A stretch of 64,000 nucleotides of DNA from Acidovorax sp. NO-1. GTDB lineage: Bacteria; Pseudomonadota; Gammaproteobacteria; Burkholderiales; Burkholderiaceae_C. Below are positions 18,167 to 27,120 of the stretch, piece by piece. Position 1 is the stretch's first letter, and the number at the start of each line of letters is the position of its first letter. A program made the translations under genes and the position numbers. Location of the stretch: NCBI RefSeq assembly GCF_000238595.1, contig NZ_AGTS01000036.1:62001-126000 (forward strand), in the 5' to 3' direction. The notes beneath the pieces were generated by a model, which worked only from the letters and a program-made list of their open reading frames with translations, was not told where the DNA came from and did not search any database.

Positions 18167-18590
18167 GAGGGCTCCGGTGTGAAGGAACAGCACGTGCGGC
18201 GCACCTTGTGTTCACCGCGCAGGACGGACCCCTGCGCGCACGGTGAGCCGCTGGTGCGAGGGGCGTGGGTTCCGGCATGGAGCCAACCAGTGTAGTGAGC
18301 AGGGCTTGCGCTGCAACCGATGGCAACCCCAACTGTGCGCGTGCGCCACGCCCGGCATGGCACCATCAGCGTGGTGTCAGGCTAGTGCGTTAAGCACTAC
18401 AAGTTTGATAGCTGCAGGCGCTTGATGGATAAGCGATGGGGCCTGAAAAGCCTAAAATTTCCCGGAGTTCTGGCGGCACGCAGGCGGCTGCCCTCTGGCG
18501 CAATGCTTGCTAGTCTGTACACCCAGACTTCGGCCATGCGGGCGCCCGCCCCGCCGATCCACCCTTTTGCACAAGACTTTTGCCACCACC
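18167..18590. other. Divergent intergenic region holding repeat R4
   Basis: This 424-bp gap lies between the SulP and YitT-like genes, which point away from each other, so it should hold both promoters. Apart from the repeat at 18401-18460, no coding frame with a plausible start or recognised domain is visible. No clear operator palindrome was found. Confidence 0.6.
18401..18460 (+). repeat. Interspersed palindromic repeat, copy R4
   Basis: TTTGATAGCTGCAGGCGCTTGATGGATAAGCG aligns closely with R11 over the first 30 bases; the right arm is degraded (ATGGGGCCTG). An extra AGCCTAAAATTT tail resembles that of R1. Confidence 0.8.
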
Positions 18591-19214
18591 ATGCAACCGC
18601 CCACCGCTCCCCCAGTGCCTTCGCTGCGCCACGGCATGTTTGAAGATGCGCAGGCGCTGTTCGCCGGCACCCTGTTTGTGGCCATGGCGCTCATGCTGTT
18701 CAACCAGGCGGGGCTGCTGGTGGGCGGCACGGCCGGGGTGGCGTTCTTGCTGCACTACGTCACGGGCATCTCGTTCGGCAAGCTGTTCTTTGTGGTCAAC
18801 CTGCCGTTCTACTGGTTTGCCTGGACGCGCATGGGCCACGAGTTCACCATCAAGACCTTTGTCTGCGTGGGCCTGCTGTCGCTGCTCACCGAGCTGTTCC
18901 CGCACGTGATGCACGTGGACTACCTCAACCCGCTGTTCGCCTCGCTGCTGGGCGGCCTGCTGCTGGGCACGGGCTGCCTGTTTTTGGCGCGCCACCGCTC
19001 CAGCCTGGGCGGCGCCACCGTGGTGTCGCTGTACCTGCAGGGGCGCTATGGCATGCGGGCGGGCAAGGTGCAGATGATGATCGACGGCTCCGTGGTGCTG
19101 CTGGCGCTGTTTGTGGTGCCACCCGAGCGCGTGGCGTATTCGGTGCTGGCCGTGCTGGTGATGAGCGGGTTTTTGTGGATCAGCCACCGGCCGGGGCGGT
19201 ACGTGGGGCATTGA
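18591..19214 (+). CDS. YitT family membrane protein
   Basis: The 207-residue protein has five to six hydrophobic segments and the YitT core pattern GLLVGGTAGVAFLLHYVTG, FVVNLPFYWFAW and GTGCLFLARHRSSLGG. Bacterial YitT proteins usually carry a C-terminal cytosolic DUF2179 domain, which is absent here, so this is the short form. The ATG at 18591 directly precedes the first family-like residues; an upstream GTG/ATG choice adds only Arg/Pro-rich sequence. The function of the family is unknown. A bidirectional terminator separates it from metG. Confidence 0.85.
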   Translation: MQPPTAPPVPSLRHGMFEDAQALFAGTLFVAMALMLFNQAGLLVGGTAGVAFLLHYVTGISFGKLFFVVNLPFYWFAWTRMGHEFTIKTFVCVGLLSLLTELFPHVMHVDYLNPLFASLLGGLLLGTGCLFLARHRSSLGGATVVSLYLQGRYGMRAGKVQMMIDGSVVLLALFVVPPERVAYSVLAVLVMSGFLWISHRPGRYVGH

Positions 19215-19244
19215 GGGGCCGCCCCACATGACGCCGCCATCAAC

Positions 19245-19271
19245 AACAAAGGCCCGTGAAGGGCCTTTGTT
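19245..19271. terminator. Bidirectional terminator between the YitT gene and metG
   Basis: AACAAAGGCCC, a GTGAA loop and GGGCCTTTGTT form a perfect 11-bp stem with A- and T-rich ends, serving the two converging genes. Confidence 0.9.
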
Positions 19272-19293
19272 TCGGGGTGGGGCGTCTGTGCGC

Positions 19294-21414
19294 TCAGCGC
19301 ACGCGCATGCCGGGTGTTGCGCCGGGCCAGGGGTTGAGCACGTAAATGCCCGGGTTGGCCTTTTCGTCGCCGTGACTGGCGGCCAGCACCATGCCTTCGG
19401 AGACGCCGAACTTCATCTTGCGCGGGGCGAGGTTGGCCACCATCACGGTGTGCTTGCCCACCAGGTCTTCGGGCTTGTAGGCGCTGGCAATGCCGCTGAA
19501 CACGTTGCGCAGGATGGGACGTCCTTCCAGGTCGGGGCCTTCACCCACATCCAGTGTCAGGCGCAGCAGCTTGGTCGATCCTTCCACCGGTTCGCAATTC
19601 ACGATCAGCGCGATGCGCAGGTCGATCTTGGTGAAGTCGTCGATGGTGATGGTGGGGGCGAGTTCTTCGCCGCCAGGATGGGAGCCGACCGCTACGGTTT
19701 CTGTAGCTGCTGGCGCTTGTTCTGCTTGCGCTGGGGCCTCAAACAAGGCTTCGAGCTGCTCAGGCGTCACGCGCTGCATCAGGTGCTGGTAGGGCTGGAT
19801 GGCTTGCACGTCCCCCGCCACGTTCCACTGCTGCATGTTCACCCCCACAAAGCCTTGCACCGCCTGGGCCAGCCCCGGCAGCACAGGTGCCAGGTAGCGG
19901 GTGAGCGCGGCAAAGGCGTTGACGAGCACCGAACACACCTGGTGCAGGGCCTCGTTGTTGGCAGCGTCCTTGGCCAAGTCCCAGGGCTTGTTCTGGTCCA
20001 CATAGGCGTTGACCTTGTCGGCCAGCAGCATGATCTCGCGCGTGGCCTTGCTGTACTCGCGGGTTTCGTACATCTGCGCGATGGCATCGCTGGCGCCGCG
20101 CACCTCGGCCAGCAGGGCAGCGCCTGTAGCGCCAAAGTTGCTGGTCAGCTTGCCGTCAAAGCGCTTGGTCAAGAAGCCCGCTGCGCGGCTGGCGATGTTC
20201 ACGTATTTGCCGATCAGGTCGCTGTTCACGCGCAGCATGAAGTCTTCGGCGTTGAAGTCGATGTCTTCGTTGCGGGCGCTCAGCTTGGCGGCCAGGTAGT
20301 AGCGCAGCCACTCGGCGTTCATGCCCAGGCTCAGGTACTTGAGCGGGTCCAGGCCGGTGCCGCGGCTCTTGCTCATCTTCTCGCCGTTGTTCACCGTGAG
20401 GAAGCCGTGCACGAACACGTTGTTGGGCGTCTTGCGGCCGCTGAAGTGCAGCATGGCGGGCCAGAACAGCGTGTGGAAGGTGACGATGTCCTTGCCGATG
20501 AAGTGGTACTGCTCCATCGCCGGGTCGGCCATGTAGGCGTCGTAGCTTTCGCCGCGCTTTTCCAGCAGGTTCTTCAGCGATGCGAGGTAGCCCACGGGCG
20601 CGTCCAGCCACACGTAGAAGTACTTGCCGGGCGCGTCGGGGATCTCGATGCCGAAGTAGGGCGCGTCGCGGCTGATGTCCCAGTCGCCGAGGCCCTCGCT
20701 TTGCGTGCCGTCGGGGTTGGTGCGGACGGTGAACCACTCCTTGATCTTGTTGGCCACCTCGGGCTGCAGCTTGCCGTCCTGCGTCCAGTTTTCCAGAAAC
20801 TCCACACAGCGCGGGTCCGACAGCTTGAAGAAGAAATGCTCGGAGTGCTTGAGCTCGGGCTTGGCGCCGGACAGGGCCGAGAACGGGTTGATGAGGTCGG
20901 TGGGTGCATAGACCGAGCCACACACCTCGCAGTTGTCACCATACTGGTCCTTGGCGTGGCACTTGGGGCATTCGCCCTTGATGTAGCGGTCGGGCAGGAA
21001 CATGTTCTTCTCGGGGTCGAAGAACTGCTCGATGGTGCGCACTTCAATCAGGCTGCCATCGGCGCGGTCGCGCAGGTCCCGGTAAATCTGGCGGGCCAGC
21101 TCGTGGTTTTCGGGCGCATCGGTGCTGTGCCAGTTGTCAAAGCTGATGTGAAAGCCGTCCAGGTACTGCTTGCGGCCCGCAGCGATGTCGGCCACGAACT
21201 GCTGGGGCGTTTTGCCCGCTTTTTCGGCGGCAATCATGATGGGCGCACCGTGGGTGTCGTCCGCACCCACAAAGTTGACAGCGTTGCCCTGCATCCTTTG
21301 GTACCGCACCCAGATGTCGGCCTGGATGTATTCCATGATGTGGCCAATGTGGAAGTTGCCGTTGGCGTACGGCAGGGCGGTGGTAACGAAGAGTTTGCGG
21401 GCGGAGGTCGTCAT
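19294..21414 (-). CDS. metG: Methionyl-tRNA synthetase
   Basis: MetG charges tRNA-Met. The 706-residue chain has the class I HIGH motif (FHIGH, residues 21-25), a zinc knuckle ([18 protein letters not shown]), KMSKS ([11 protein letters not shown], near 340), the anticodon-binding helical domain, and a C-terminal EMAP-like tRNA-binding domain (about 590-706, [16 protein letters not shown]). The joint between the last two, about residues 557-574, is an Ala/Pro/Thr-rich linker whose DNA resembles the interspersed repeat on the opposite strand (copy R5). The enzyme should be normal, since linkers here vary. Confidence 0.97.
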   Translation of the reverse strand: MTTSARKLFVTTALPYANGNFHIGHIMEYIQADIWVRYQRMQGNAVNFVGADDTHGAPIMIAAEKAGKTPQQFVADIAAGRKQYLDGFHISFDNWHSTDAPENHELARQIYRDLRDRADGSLIEVRTIEQFFDPEKNMFLPDRYIKGECPKCHAKDQYGDNCEVCGSVYAPTDLINPFSALSGAKPELKHSEHFFFKLSDPRCVEFLENWTQDGKLQPEVANKIKEWFTVRTNPDGTQSEGLGDWDISRDAPYFGIEIPDAPGKYFYVWLDAPVGYLASLKNLLEKRGESYDAYMADPAMEQYHFIGKDIVTFHTLFWPAMLHFSGRKTPNNVFVHGFLTVNNGEKMSKSRGTGLDPLKYLSLGMNAEWLRYYLAAKLSARNEDIDFNAEDFMLRVNSDLIGKYVNIASRAAGFLTKRFDGKLTSNFGATGAALLAEVRGASDAIAQMYETREYSKATREIMLLADKVNAYVDQNKPWDLAKDAANNEALHQVCSVLVNAFAALTRYLAPVLPGLAQAVQGFVGVNMQQWNVAGDVQAIQPYQHLMQRVTPEQLEALFEAPAQAEQAPAATETVAVGSHPGGEELAPTITIDDFTKIDLRIALIVNCEPVEGSTKLLRLTLDVGEGPDLEGRPILRNVFSGIASAYKPEDLVGKHTVMVANLAPRKMKFGVSEGMVLAASHGDEKANPGIYVLNPWPGATPGMRVR
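19692..19743 (+). repeat. Diverged interspersed repeat within metG, copy R5
   Basis: TGTAGCTGCTGGCGCTTG (plus strand) shares TAGCTGCTGGCGCTTG with R11 exactly; after a changed loop, GCGCTGGGGCCTC fits the right arm. It runs antisense to metG and encodes its inter-domain linker. Confidence 0.55.
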
Positions 21415-21637
21415 GGGATGCGGCTTTCTCAGGCGGAACCCGCGATTTTAGGGGGGTTGAGTCGGTCTGGTTGCTCGCGTTATGGCTAGAGGCGCATCAG
21501 GCGTTGGGTACTTGGGGAGAATTTCGCGTTCGCTACCCCGCGTGCATCGGCAAGCGAAGTCGCGGGGATATTTTTACAAGTGGCGCATTGCGCATGCCTT
21601 TTCGTCGATCATGGAATGTCAATACTTCGGATGTTTC

Positions 21638-22495
21638 ATGTCTATAACCTTTGGTGAGTCGCTGTGGTGCTGTGCTGTGCGTCGAATTCAGCGCGTGTTG
21701 GGTGTTGCTTCTTTGGGCACGGCAATACTGGCCCACGGTGCGCCTGTGACTACGGTGGTGGTGGAGGAGTCATTTGTATACACCGGAGGTATTTCTCTTG
21801 TCGGGCAGAGCGGGGGTACGGGATGGACGAGTGCCTGGGTTTCTGACAGCCCTGCGTTCACGGATTTTTTTACCAATGCCACAGGGCTTGCGCTGCCGGG
21901 TGTCACCGCATCAGGGGGCAGGGCAGTTTTCCGGGCCGCAGGCACCCAGATCAATGACGCTGCGCGCAGTCTGCCGCTGCAAAACACAGGGGTGGTGTTT
22001 ATCCAGTTCCTATCGCAGTTCGGCACTCAGTTCGGCGGGGGAACTCCAACTATTCGTCTGTCTTCATCCGGCGTCCAAACCGGCGGCGTTGGCAACAACG
22101 GCGGCTGCGTCATTGCGGTCTATGCGATTCTGACTTCGAATCTCGCAGCGGCGTCGTGCAGTGCGGTCAGCCTCGGTACCTTGAGCGCGGTGGTAGTACG
22201 TATTGATTTCACCGCGAACGTCACACGCATGTGGGTTTTGCCTGACCTCACCGGGTTCGACTACCTGAATCCACCTGCACCTTCGGCTGAATATATTGGC
22301 TCGGCGCCTGCGTTTGACCGCATTGCGCTCTACAGCAGGAGCCCGGCCAGCATCGACGAATTGAAGGTATTTCGTGTGGTTAATGCGGAGCCCGCCTCAG
22401 CGCATCCCATTCCCACCCTTTCTCCGTGGGCGATTGGCGCTTTGACTGCACTATTTTTGTTGGCTGGCCTGCAGTTTGGGCGCAGAGGTTTTTGA
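21638..22495 (+). CDS. IPTL-CTERM sorting domain protein
   Basis: The protein has an N-terminal signal-like stretch (RRIQRVLGVASLGTAILAHGAP), a beta-rich body rich in Gly, Ser, Thr and Val, and a C-terminal tripartite sorting tail: IPTLSPW, a hydrophobic helix (AIGALTALFLLAGLQF) and a basic end (GRRGF). This is the IPTL-CTERM signal, recognised by the exosortase H group and expected to end in surface anchoring. No exosortase is in the window. The ATGs at 21611 and 21638 are both possible; the second puts the signal closest to the start. Base composition is less GC-rich than neighbouring genes, suggesting acquisition. The body matches nothing I recognise. Confidence 0.75.
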   Translation: MSITFGESLWCCAVRRIQRVLGVASLGTAILAHGAPVTTVVVEESFVYTGGISLVGQSGGTGWTSAWVSDSPAFTDFFTNATGLALPGVTASGGRAVFRAAGTQINDAARSLPLQNTGVVFIQFLSQFGTQFGGGTPTIRLSSSGVQTGGVGNNGGCVIAVYAILTSNLAAASCSAVSLGTLSAVVVRIDFTANVTRMWVLPDLTGFDYLNPPAPSAEYIGSAPAFDRIALYSRSPASIDELKVFRVVNAEPASAHPIPTLSPWAIGALTALFLLAGLQFGRRGF

Positions 22496-22523
22496 TTGGT
22501 GCTGCAGTCAGCCCTGTTGAGGC

Positions 22524-23786
22524 TTAGGTATGGTGCCGGATCTGCAACTCTGCTCCGGTATCGCACCATCCGAAGAACCGGCACACCTCCCCGCGCATGG
22601 CCAGTGTGTCCGCGCGGCCCAGGGCCATCAGCTCCTGGGTGTAGTTGGCTTCAAACAGCAGGTAGCTCGCCAGCGCCGCGCCGCGCACGTCGGCCATGTT
22701 GGTGGTGACGCCCAGGGCGCCCAGCATGGTGCGCACGGGGCGGGGCAGATCGCCTACGTGGCGGGCGGCCACGGCGTCCAGGCGTTGGGAGGGCGCAATC
22801 ACCAGCAGCTCGATGGGGCGCAGCGCGCTGTGCAGGCGCTTTTCTTCGGGAATCAGCGACAGGGTCTGGTTGATGCGCTGCACGCGTTCCACGTCCACGG
22901 CCAGTGCATCCAGAAAAATGTTGGACAGCGCATGCCCCGCGATCTGCGCCAGGGTGGGGTAATTGGGCGTTGGGTTGGCGGCGGCATCGCCCTTGGGCTC
23001 GTGCATGCGGCCCGCGCCAATCACCAGGATGCGCTCGGCCCCCAGGTGGATGGCGGGGGCAATGGGGGCTGACTGGCGCATGGAGCCGTCGCCAAAGTAT
23101 TCGGTGTGCCCGTCCACTTCGATGCCCTTGGCCGGGAAGATGAACGGAATGGCCGAGGACGCGAGCAGATGCTCGTGCGTGATGCGGTCGCTGGCGGCCT
23201 TGCGCTGCGAGCGCACCCACGGCTTGACGGGCGAGGCCGCCTCAAAGAACGTGACGTGCTCGCCCGAGCTGTAGCTGGAGGCGGTGACGGCCAGCGCGGT
23301 GAGGTGGCCCTTGCGGATCAGCCGGGGCAGGCGCACCAGCGGCACCATCTTGACCAGGAGTTTTTCCAGCGGAGAGTTGTCCAGCAGCGAGCGTGGCCGC
23401 ATGCGGCGCCAGCGGGCCAGCGCCCAGCCCAGCGACACCAGCGTAAGCCAGCGCGCGCCGCTGCGCATCACGCTGAGTGAATCCGCGCCATACACATGGT
23501 GGGCATGGAACTGGCGCCACACCCGCGCGATGCGGCGCACGGCTCGGTCAAAGTTGTCGGCGCCACAGGCCAGTGCGGCGGCGTTGATGGCACCCGCCGA
23601 GGTGCCGGTGATGATGGGAAAGGGGTTGGGGCCGCCCCCCTCTCCACAGGCCTGGCGCAGGTCGGCAATGGCTTCCAGCACCCCCACCTGGTAGGCAGCC
23701 CGGGCGCCGCCGCCGGTCAGCAGCAGGCCCGCAGGGCGCGACGGGGAGGCTGGCGGGGTTGCATCGGGGCTGGCTGGGGTGGGCAT
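22524..23786 (-). CDS. Patatin-like phospholipase
   Basis: Patatin-type lipid acyl hydrolases use a Ser-Asp dyad. Here the oxyanion stretch is LLLTGGGARAAYQVGV, the nucleophile elbow is GTSAG with Ser63 (numbered from the ATG at 23786), and the dyad Asp lies in EYFGDGSMRQ. A C-terminal region of about 150 residues fits the proteobacterial patatin group. The ATG at 23786 is preferred to the one at 23849 because the extra 21 residues resemble intergenic read-through. No signal peptide is visible, so cytosolic or membrane-peripheral action is likely. The substrate is unknown. Confidence 0.9.
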   Translation of the reverse strand: MPTPASPDATPPASPSRPAGLLLTGGGARAAYQVGVLEAIADLRQACGEGGGPNPFPIITGTSAGAINAAALACGADNFDRAVRRIARVWRQFHAHHVYGADSLSVMRSGARWLTLVSLGWALARWRRMRPRSLLDNSPLEKLLVKMVPLVRLPRLIRKGHLTALAVTASSYSSGEHVTFFEAASPVKPWVRSQRKAASDRITHEHLLASSAIPFIFPAKGIEVDGHTEYFGDGSMRQSAPIAPAIHLGAERILVIGAGRMHEPKGDAAANPTPNYPTLAQIAGHALSNIFLDALAVDVERVQRINQTLSLIPEEKRLHSALRPIELLVIAPSQRLDAVAARHVGDLPRPVRTMLGALGVTTNMADVRGAALASYLLFEANYTQELMALGRADTLAMRGEVCRFFGWCDTGAELQIRHHT

Positions 23787-23900
23787 CGGTGGGGTGGCAC
23801 AAGCGGGGAAGATAGCCCCGAGTGTGGAGGGCGCCCCGCGCGGCACCATGTGGGAAAACCCGAGGGCCGGCGGCGGGCCTGCCGCGCGGGTGGGATGGGA

Positions 23901-24479
23901 TTACCGGGCCGCCAGCAGCAGGCGCGCCACGCCTTCGCCTTGCAGCACGGTGATGCCGTGGTCGCGCGCGAAGGCACGCGCGTTGTCGCTCAGTTGCCCC
24001 TGGGTGACCACATACACGCCGGCCGACGCATCGCGCGCCTGCATGGCAGCGTGCAGATCGCGCAACGGCTCCACGCCATGGGTGGCCGCCTTCCACCGGC
24101 GGGCGCTGACCAGCGTCGTTTTGCCGCCGAGGATCAGCGCCATGTCGGCCGCGCCGCCCGGCTTGAGGCGTTCTACCGTGCAGCCCTCGCGCACCCACGC
24201 GGCTTCCAGCGTGTCGGCAAAGCTGCGCCACGGCATGCTGCCCACGGCATCCAGCATCTCGGCCACCTTGGCGGGGCTGGGCGCGCGCAGCTGGCGCCAT
24301 GCGGCGATGCAGCCCACCACAAAGATGGGAAACCCGGCGAGCGAGCCCACCAGGAAGTACTCCTTGGGCAGCAGCGCACCCGACACCAGTGTGATGAGGC
24401 CCACCACCACAAAGCTGATCCACCACGGCGAGCGCAGCAGCACCGCAAACAGGGATTTCTCGGCCATCTTGAATTTCAC
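23901..24479 (-). CDS. Membrane-anchored restriction-endonuclease-like (Mrr-cat) protein
   Basis: Two hydrophobic helices (SPWWISFVVVGLITLVSGALL and FLVGSLAGFPIFVVGCIAAW) lie in the first 60 residues. They are followed by a soluble domain with the PD-(D/E)XK-like pattern ADMALILGGKTTLVSARRWKAA and GVYVVTQGQLSDNARAFAR, as in Mrr_cat (restriction endonuclease type IV) proteins. In the canonical form the core is D...(E/Q)xK with K; here the equivalent segment reads LVSARRWK, so catalytic competence is uncertain. No methylase or other defence gene is adjacent. Family assignment is by pattern only. Confidence 0.7.
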   Translation of the reverse strand: MKFKMAEKSLFAVLLRSPWWISFVVVGLITLVSGALLPKEYFLVGSLAGFPIFVVGCIAAWRQLRAPSPAKVAEMLDAVGSMPWRSFADTLEAAWVREGCTVERLKPGGAADMALILGGKTTLVSARRWKAATHGVEPLRDLHAAMQARDASAGVYVVTQGQLSDNARAFARDHGITVLQGEGVARLLLAAR

Positions 24480-24610
24480 GGGGGTCCTTTACGTTCTGTC
24501 TGTTTCTCGCCGCGGCAGCGGGTGGCCGCGGGCGAAGCGTGCGCATTGTCCTTCAGCGGCAGGGGGCGGGGGCTTGGGAATAGACTACCGGCCCCACAGG
24601 AGTTAATTGA

Positions 24611-25702
24611 ATGGCAGTCACCGAACAGGGCCTTTTGGCCGCACTTTCCAGCGTGCTGGACCCCCATACGGGCAAGGATTTTGTCAGCACCCGCGCCCTG
24701 CGCAACCTGCAGATCACCGGTGGCGACGTGGCCTTTGACGTGGAGCTGGGCTACCCCGCCAAGAGCCTGGTGCCCGAGCTGCGCCGCCAACTGGTGGCCG
24801 CCGCAAAGGGCGTGGCGGGGGTGGACAACGTGTCGGTCAACATCACCACCAAGGTCATCGCCCATGCCGTGCAGCGCGGCGTGCAGCTCTTGCCGCAGGT
24901 CAAGAACATCATCGCCGTGGCCTCCGGCAAGGGCGGTGTGGGCAAGAGCACCACGGCCGCCAACCTGGCCCTGGCCCTGGCGGCCGAGGGCGCCAGTGTG
25001 GGTGTGCTCGACGCCGACATCTACGGCCCCAGCCAGCCCATGATGCTGGGCATCAACCGCCGGCCTGAGAGCGACGACGGCAAGACCATGGAGCCGCTGG
25101 AGAACTACGGCGTGCAGGTCATGTCCATCGGTTTCCTGGTGGACCAGGACGAAGCCATGATCTGGCGCGGCCCCATGGCCACGCAGGCGCTGGAGCAGCT
25201 CTTGCGCCAGACCAACTGGAGAGACCTGGACTACCTCATCATCGACATGCCCCCCGGCACCGGCGACATCCAGCTCACCCTGAGCCAGCGCGTACCCATG
25301 ACTGGTGCTGTCATCGTCACCACGCCGCAGGACATCGCCCTGCTCGACGCCAAGAAGGGCATCAAGATGTTCGAAAAGGTGGGCGTGCCCATCCTGGGCA
25401 TCGTCGAGAACATGGCGGTGCATGTGTGCAGCAACTGCGGCCAGGTGGAGCACATCTTTGGCGCCGACGGCGGCAAGAAGATGGCGGCCGACTACGGCAT
25501 GGACTACCTGGGCGCGCTGCCGCTGGACATGAGCATCCGCCTGCAGGCCGACAGTGGCAAACCCACGGTGGTGGCCGACCCCGACGGGGATGTGGCCAAG
25601 ATCTACAAGAAGGTGGCGCGCGACGTGGCGGTGAAGATCGCGCAGCAGGCCAAGGACTTCTCCAACAAGTTCCCCACCATCTCGATCAGCAAGAACACCT
25701 GA
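24611..25702 (+). CDS. apbC: Iron-sulfur cluster carrier protein, Mrp/ApbC family P-loop ATPase
   Basis: ApbC/Mrp (NBP35 family) carries [4Fe-4S] clusters to apo-proteins. Residues 1-90 are a DUF59/MIP18-like domain. The deviant Walker A GKGGVGKST follows near residue 107, then DADIYGPSQPMMLG, IIDMPPGTGD, and the bridging-cluster pair Cys273-x2-Cys276 (VCSNCG). The 363-residue length is normal. With two formate dehydrogenases, NadA, QueE and IspH nearby, demand for Fe-S delivery is high, but no operon link is visible. Confidence 0.95.
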   Translation: MAVTEQGLLAALSSVLDPHTGKDFVSTRALRNLQITGGDVAFDVELGYPAKSLVPELRRQLVAAAKGVAGVDNVSVNITTKVIAHAVQRGVQLLPQVKNIIAVASGKGGVGKSTTAANLALALAAEGASVGVLDADIYGPSQPMMLGINRRPESDDGKTMEPLENYGVQVMSIGFLVDQDEAMIWRGPMATQALEQLLRQTNWRDLDYLIIDMPPGTGDIQLTLSQRVPMTGAVIVTTPQDIALLDAKKGIKMFEKVGVPILGIVENMAVHVCSNCGQVEHIFGADGGKKMAADYGMDYLGALPLDMSIRLQADSGKPTVVADPDGDVAKIYKKVARDVAVKIAQQAKDFSNKFPTISISKNT

Positions 25703-25727
25703 TCCTCCTGATCTGCCGCGCTGCGCT

Positions 25728-26681
25728 ATGAACCTGCTCGCGTCCCTGCGCTACCTGGTGGCGCTGCACGAGCACCGGCACTTTGGCCGGGCTGCGCAGG
25801 CCTGCCACATCACGCAGCCAGCGCTGTCCAACGCGCTGCGCGCGCTGGAAAAGGAGTTTGGCGTGGTGGTGGTGCGCCGGGGCCGCAGCTTCGAAGGCTT
25901 CACGCCCGAGGGCGAGCGCGTGCTGGCCACCGCCCAGCGCATGCTGCACGAGCACCAGGTGCTGCAGCAGGACCTGAGCAGCGACGCCGCCCACCCGCGC
26001 GGCACGCTGCGCCTGGGCGCGGTGCCCACCGCCATGCCCATCCTGGCGCGGTTTGCGGCGCAGCTGCAGGCACGGCACCCGGGCATCGTGCCGGTGGCGC
26101 TGTCGATGAGCTCGCAGGCGCTGGAGGCGGGGCTGGAGAGCATTGCGCTGGACCTGGCGCTGGGCTACACCGAGCGCATGCCTGCACGCGGCGGGCCATT
26201 GCGTGCTTGGCCGCAGTATGTGGAGCACTACTTTCTGCTGCGCCGAGCCCCTGCCGCCAACGTGCGCGGCTTGCAGATCGGCGACCCCATGCATTGGGCC
26301 GATGCCGCACGCCTGCCACTGTGCTTGCTTACCCCCGAGATGCACAACCGAAGCCTGGTCGATGGCGCCTTCCGCGCTGCCGGCGCCACGGTGATGCCTG
26401 CGATGGAAACGGATTCGGTGCTGACCCTGGCGCTCAGCGTGGTGGCGGGCCATGTGTGCAGCGTCCTGCCCGGTGCGCTGGTGGACGCCGTGCGCGGCCA
26501 TGATGGACTGGAGGCCCTGCCGTTGACGAGCCCGGTGCTCACCACCCCCATTGGATTCATGTCGCACCGGCAGGTGCAGCCCACCCGGGCGCTGGATGCG
26601 GCACTGGCGCTGGCGCAAGATCGTGAGTGGTTGCAGCACGCCGCAGCGCACAGCGGATTGCTGGCGGCGGAGCCGCTGTAG
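25728..26681 (+). CDS. LysR-type transcriptional regulator (candidate formate dehydrogenase regulator)
   Basis: An N-terminal winged helix (YLVALHEHRHFGRAAQACHITQ, then SNALRALEKEFGVVVV, with RRGRSFEGFTPEGE) and a C-terminal substrate-binding domain make a standard 317-residue LysR protein. LysR regulators (FdsR) are known next to the fds operon in Cupriavidus, and the fds-like genes begin 1.3 kb downstream. The role is therefore inferred from position, with a TetR/DUF4345 pair in between. The C-terminal 450 bp are also an open frame on the opposite strand continuous with the DUF4345 gene. Confidence 0.85.
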   Translation: MNLLASLRYLVALHEHRHFGRAAQACHITQPALSNALRALEKEFGVVVVRRGRSFEGFTPEGERVLATAQRMLHEHQVLQQDLSSDAAHPRGTLRLGAVPTAMPILARFAAQLQARHPGIVPVALSMSSQALEAGLESIALDLALGYTERMPARGGPLRAWPQYVEHYFLLRRAPAANVRGLQIGDPMHWADAARLPLCLLTPEMHNRSLVDGAFRAAGATVMPAMETDSVLTLALSVVAGHVCSVLPGALVDAVRGHDGLEALPLTSPVLTTPIGFMSHRQVQPTRALDAALALAQDREWLQHAAAHSGLLAAEPL

Positions 26682-27115
26682 GTGCAGGTTTCTCGGGCCC
26701 TACCCACGCGAAATGGGCCGGGCCGCCCCAGTGCTGTAGCCACGCGTCGCTGCCACGCGATGAAGGCCGGCGCACCCACCAGCTCCAGCACCGTGAAACC
26801 GATAAATGGCGCGGGTGGCAGGCCCAGAAAGGCCATCGACAGCGCCCGGCCCACGCCGCCTAGAAACACCGCGCCCCACAACACCGCAAACATCCGCCCC
26901 TCGCGGTCGATGCGCGGCACCAGCGACCACATCGCCAGGCCCAGCCCCAGCCACACGCCGCCAAAAAAGCGCAGGTTGCCGTCGAGCAGCGCATCGCGCG
27001 GCAGGCCGCTGGTGCGGTAGATCGGGTCGTAGATGCCCATCATCGTCAGCACGCCAGTGGCAACTGGGATCAGCGCCATCACGGCGGTAGTGGCTTGGAG
27101 CAGGCGTCGGGTCAT
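26228..27115 (-). CDS. DUF4345 family membrane protein, open frame running on antisense to the LysR gene
   Basis: The first about 132 residues are a complete DUF4345-type domain with four hydrophobic segments (ATTAVMALIPVATGVLTMM, FFGGVWLGLGLAMWSLVP, FAVLWGAVFLGGVGRALSM, FIGFTVLELVGAPAFIAW) and the conserved DPIYRTSGLP near the start. Family members normally end here, which is at about 26,715, but no stop codon occurs until 26,228, deep in the convergent LysR gene. The tail is Cys/Ser/Ala-rich and looks like antisense read-through. It is divergently transcribed from a TetR gene with operators between, so it is a likely target of that regulator. Confidence 0.7.
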   Translation of the reverse strand: MTRRLLQATTAVMALIPVATGVLTMMGIYDPIYRTSGLPRDALLDGNLRFFGGVWLGLGLAMWSLVPRIDREGRMFAVLWGAVFLGGVGRALSMAFLGLPPAPFIGFTVLELVGAPAFIAWQRRVATALGRPGPFRVGRARETCTYSGSAASNPLCAAACCNHSRSCASASAASSARVGCTCRCDMNPMGVVSTGLVNGRASSPSWPRTASTSAPGRTLHTWPATTLSARVSTESVSIAGITVAPAARKAPSTRLRLCISGVSKHSGRRAASAQCMGSPICKPRTLAAGARRSRK

Positions 27116-27120
27116 GGTTT

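Noticed and set aside
19228-21489. Open frame of about 750 codons antisense to metG
   Set aside because: Fully covered by metG, whose motifs are complete; the antisense translation is low-complexity.
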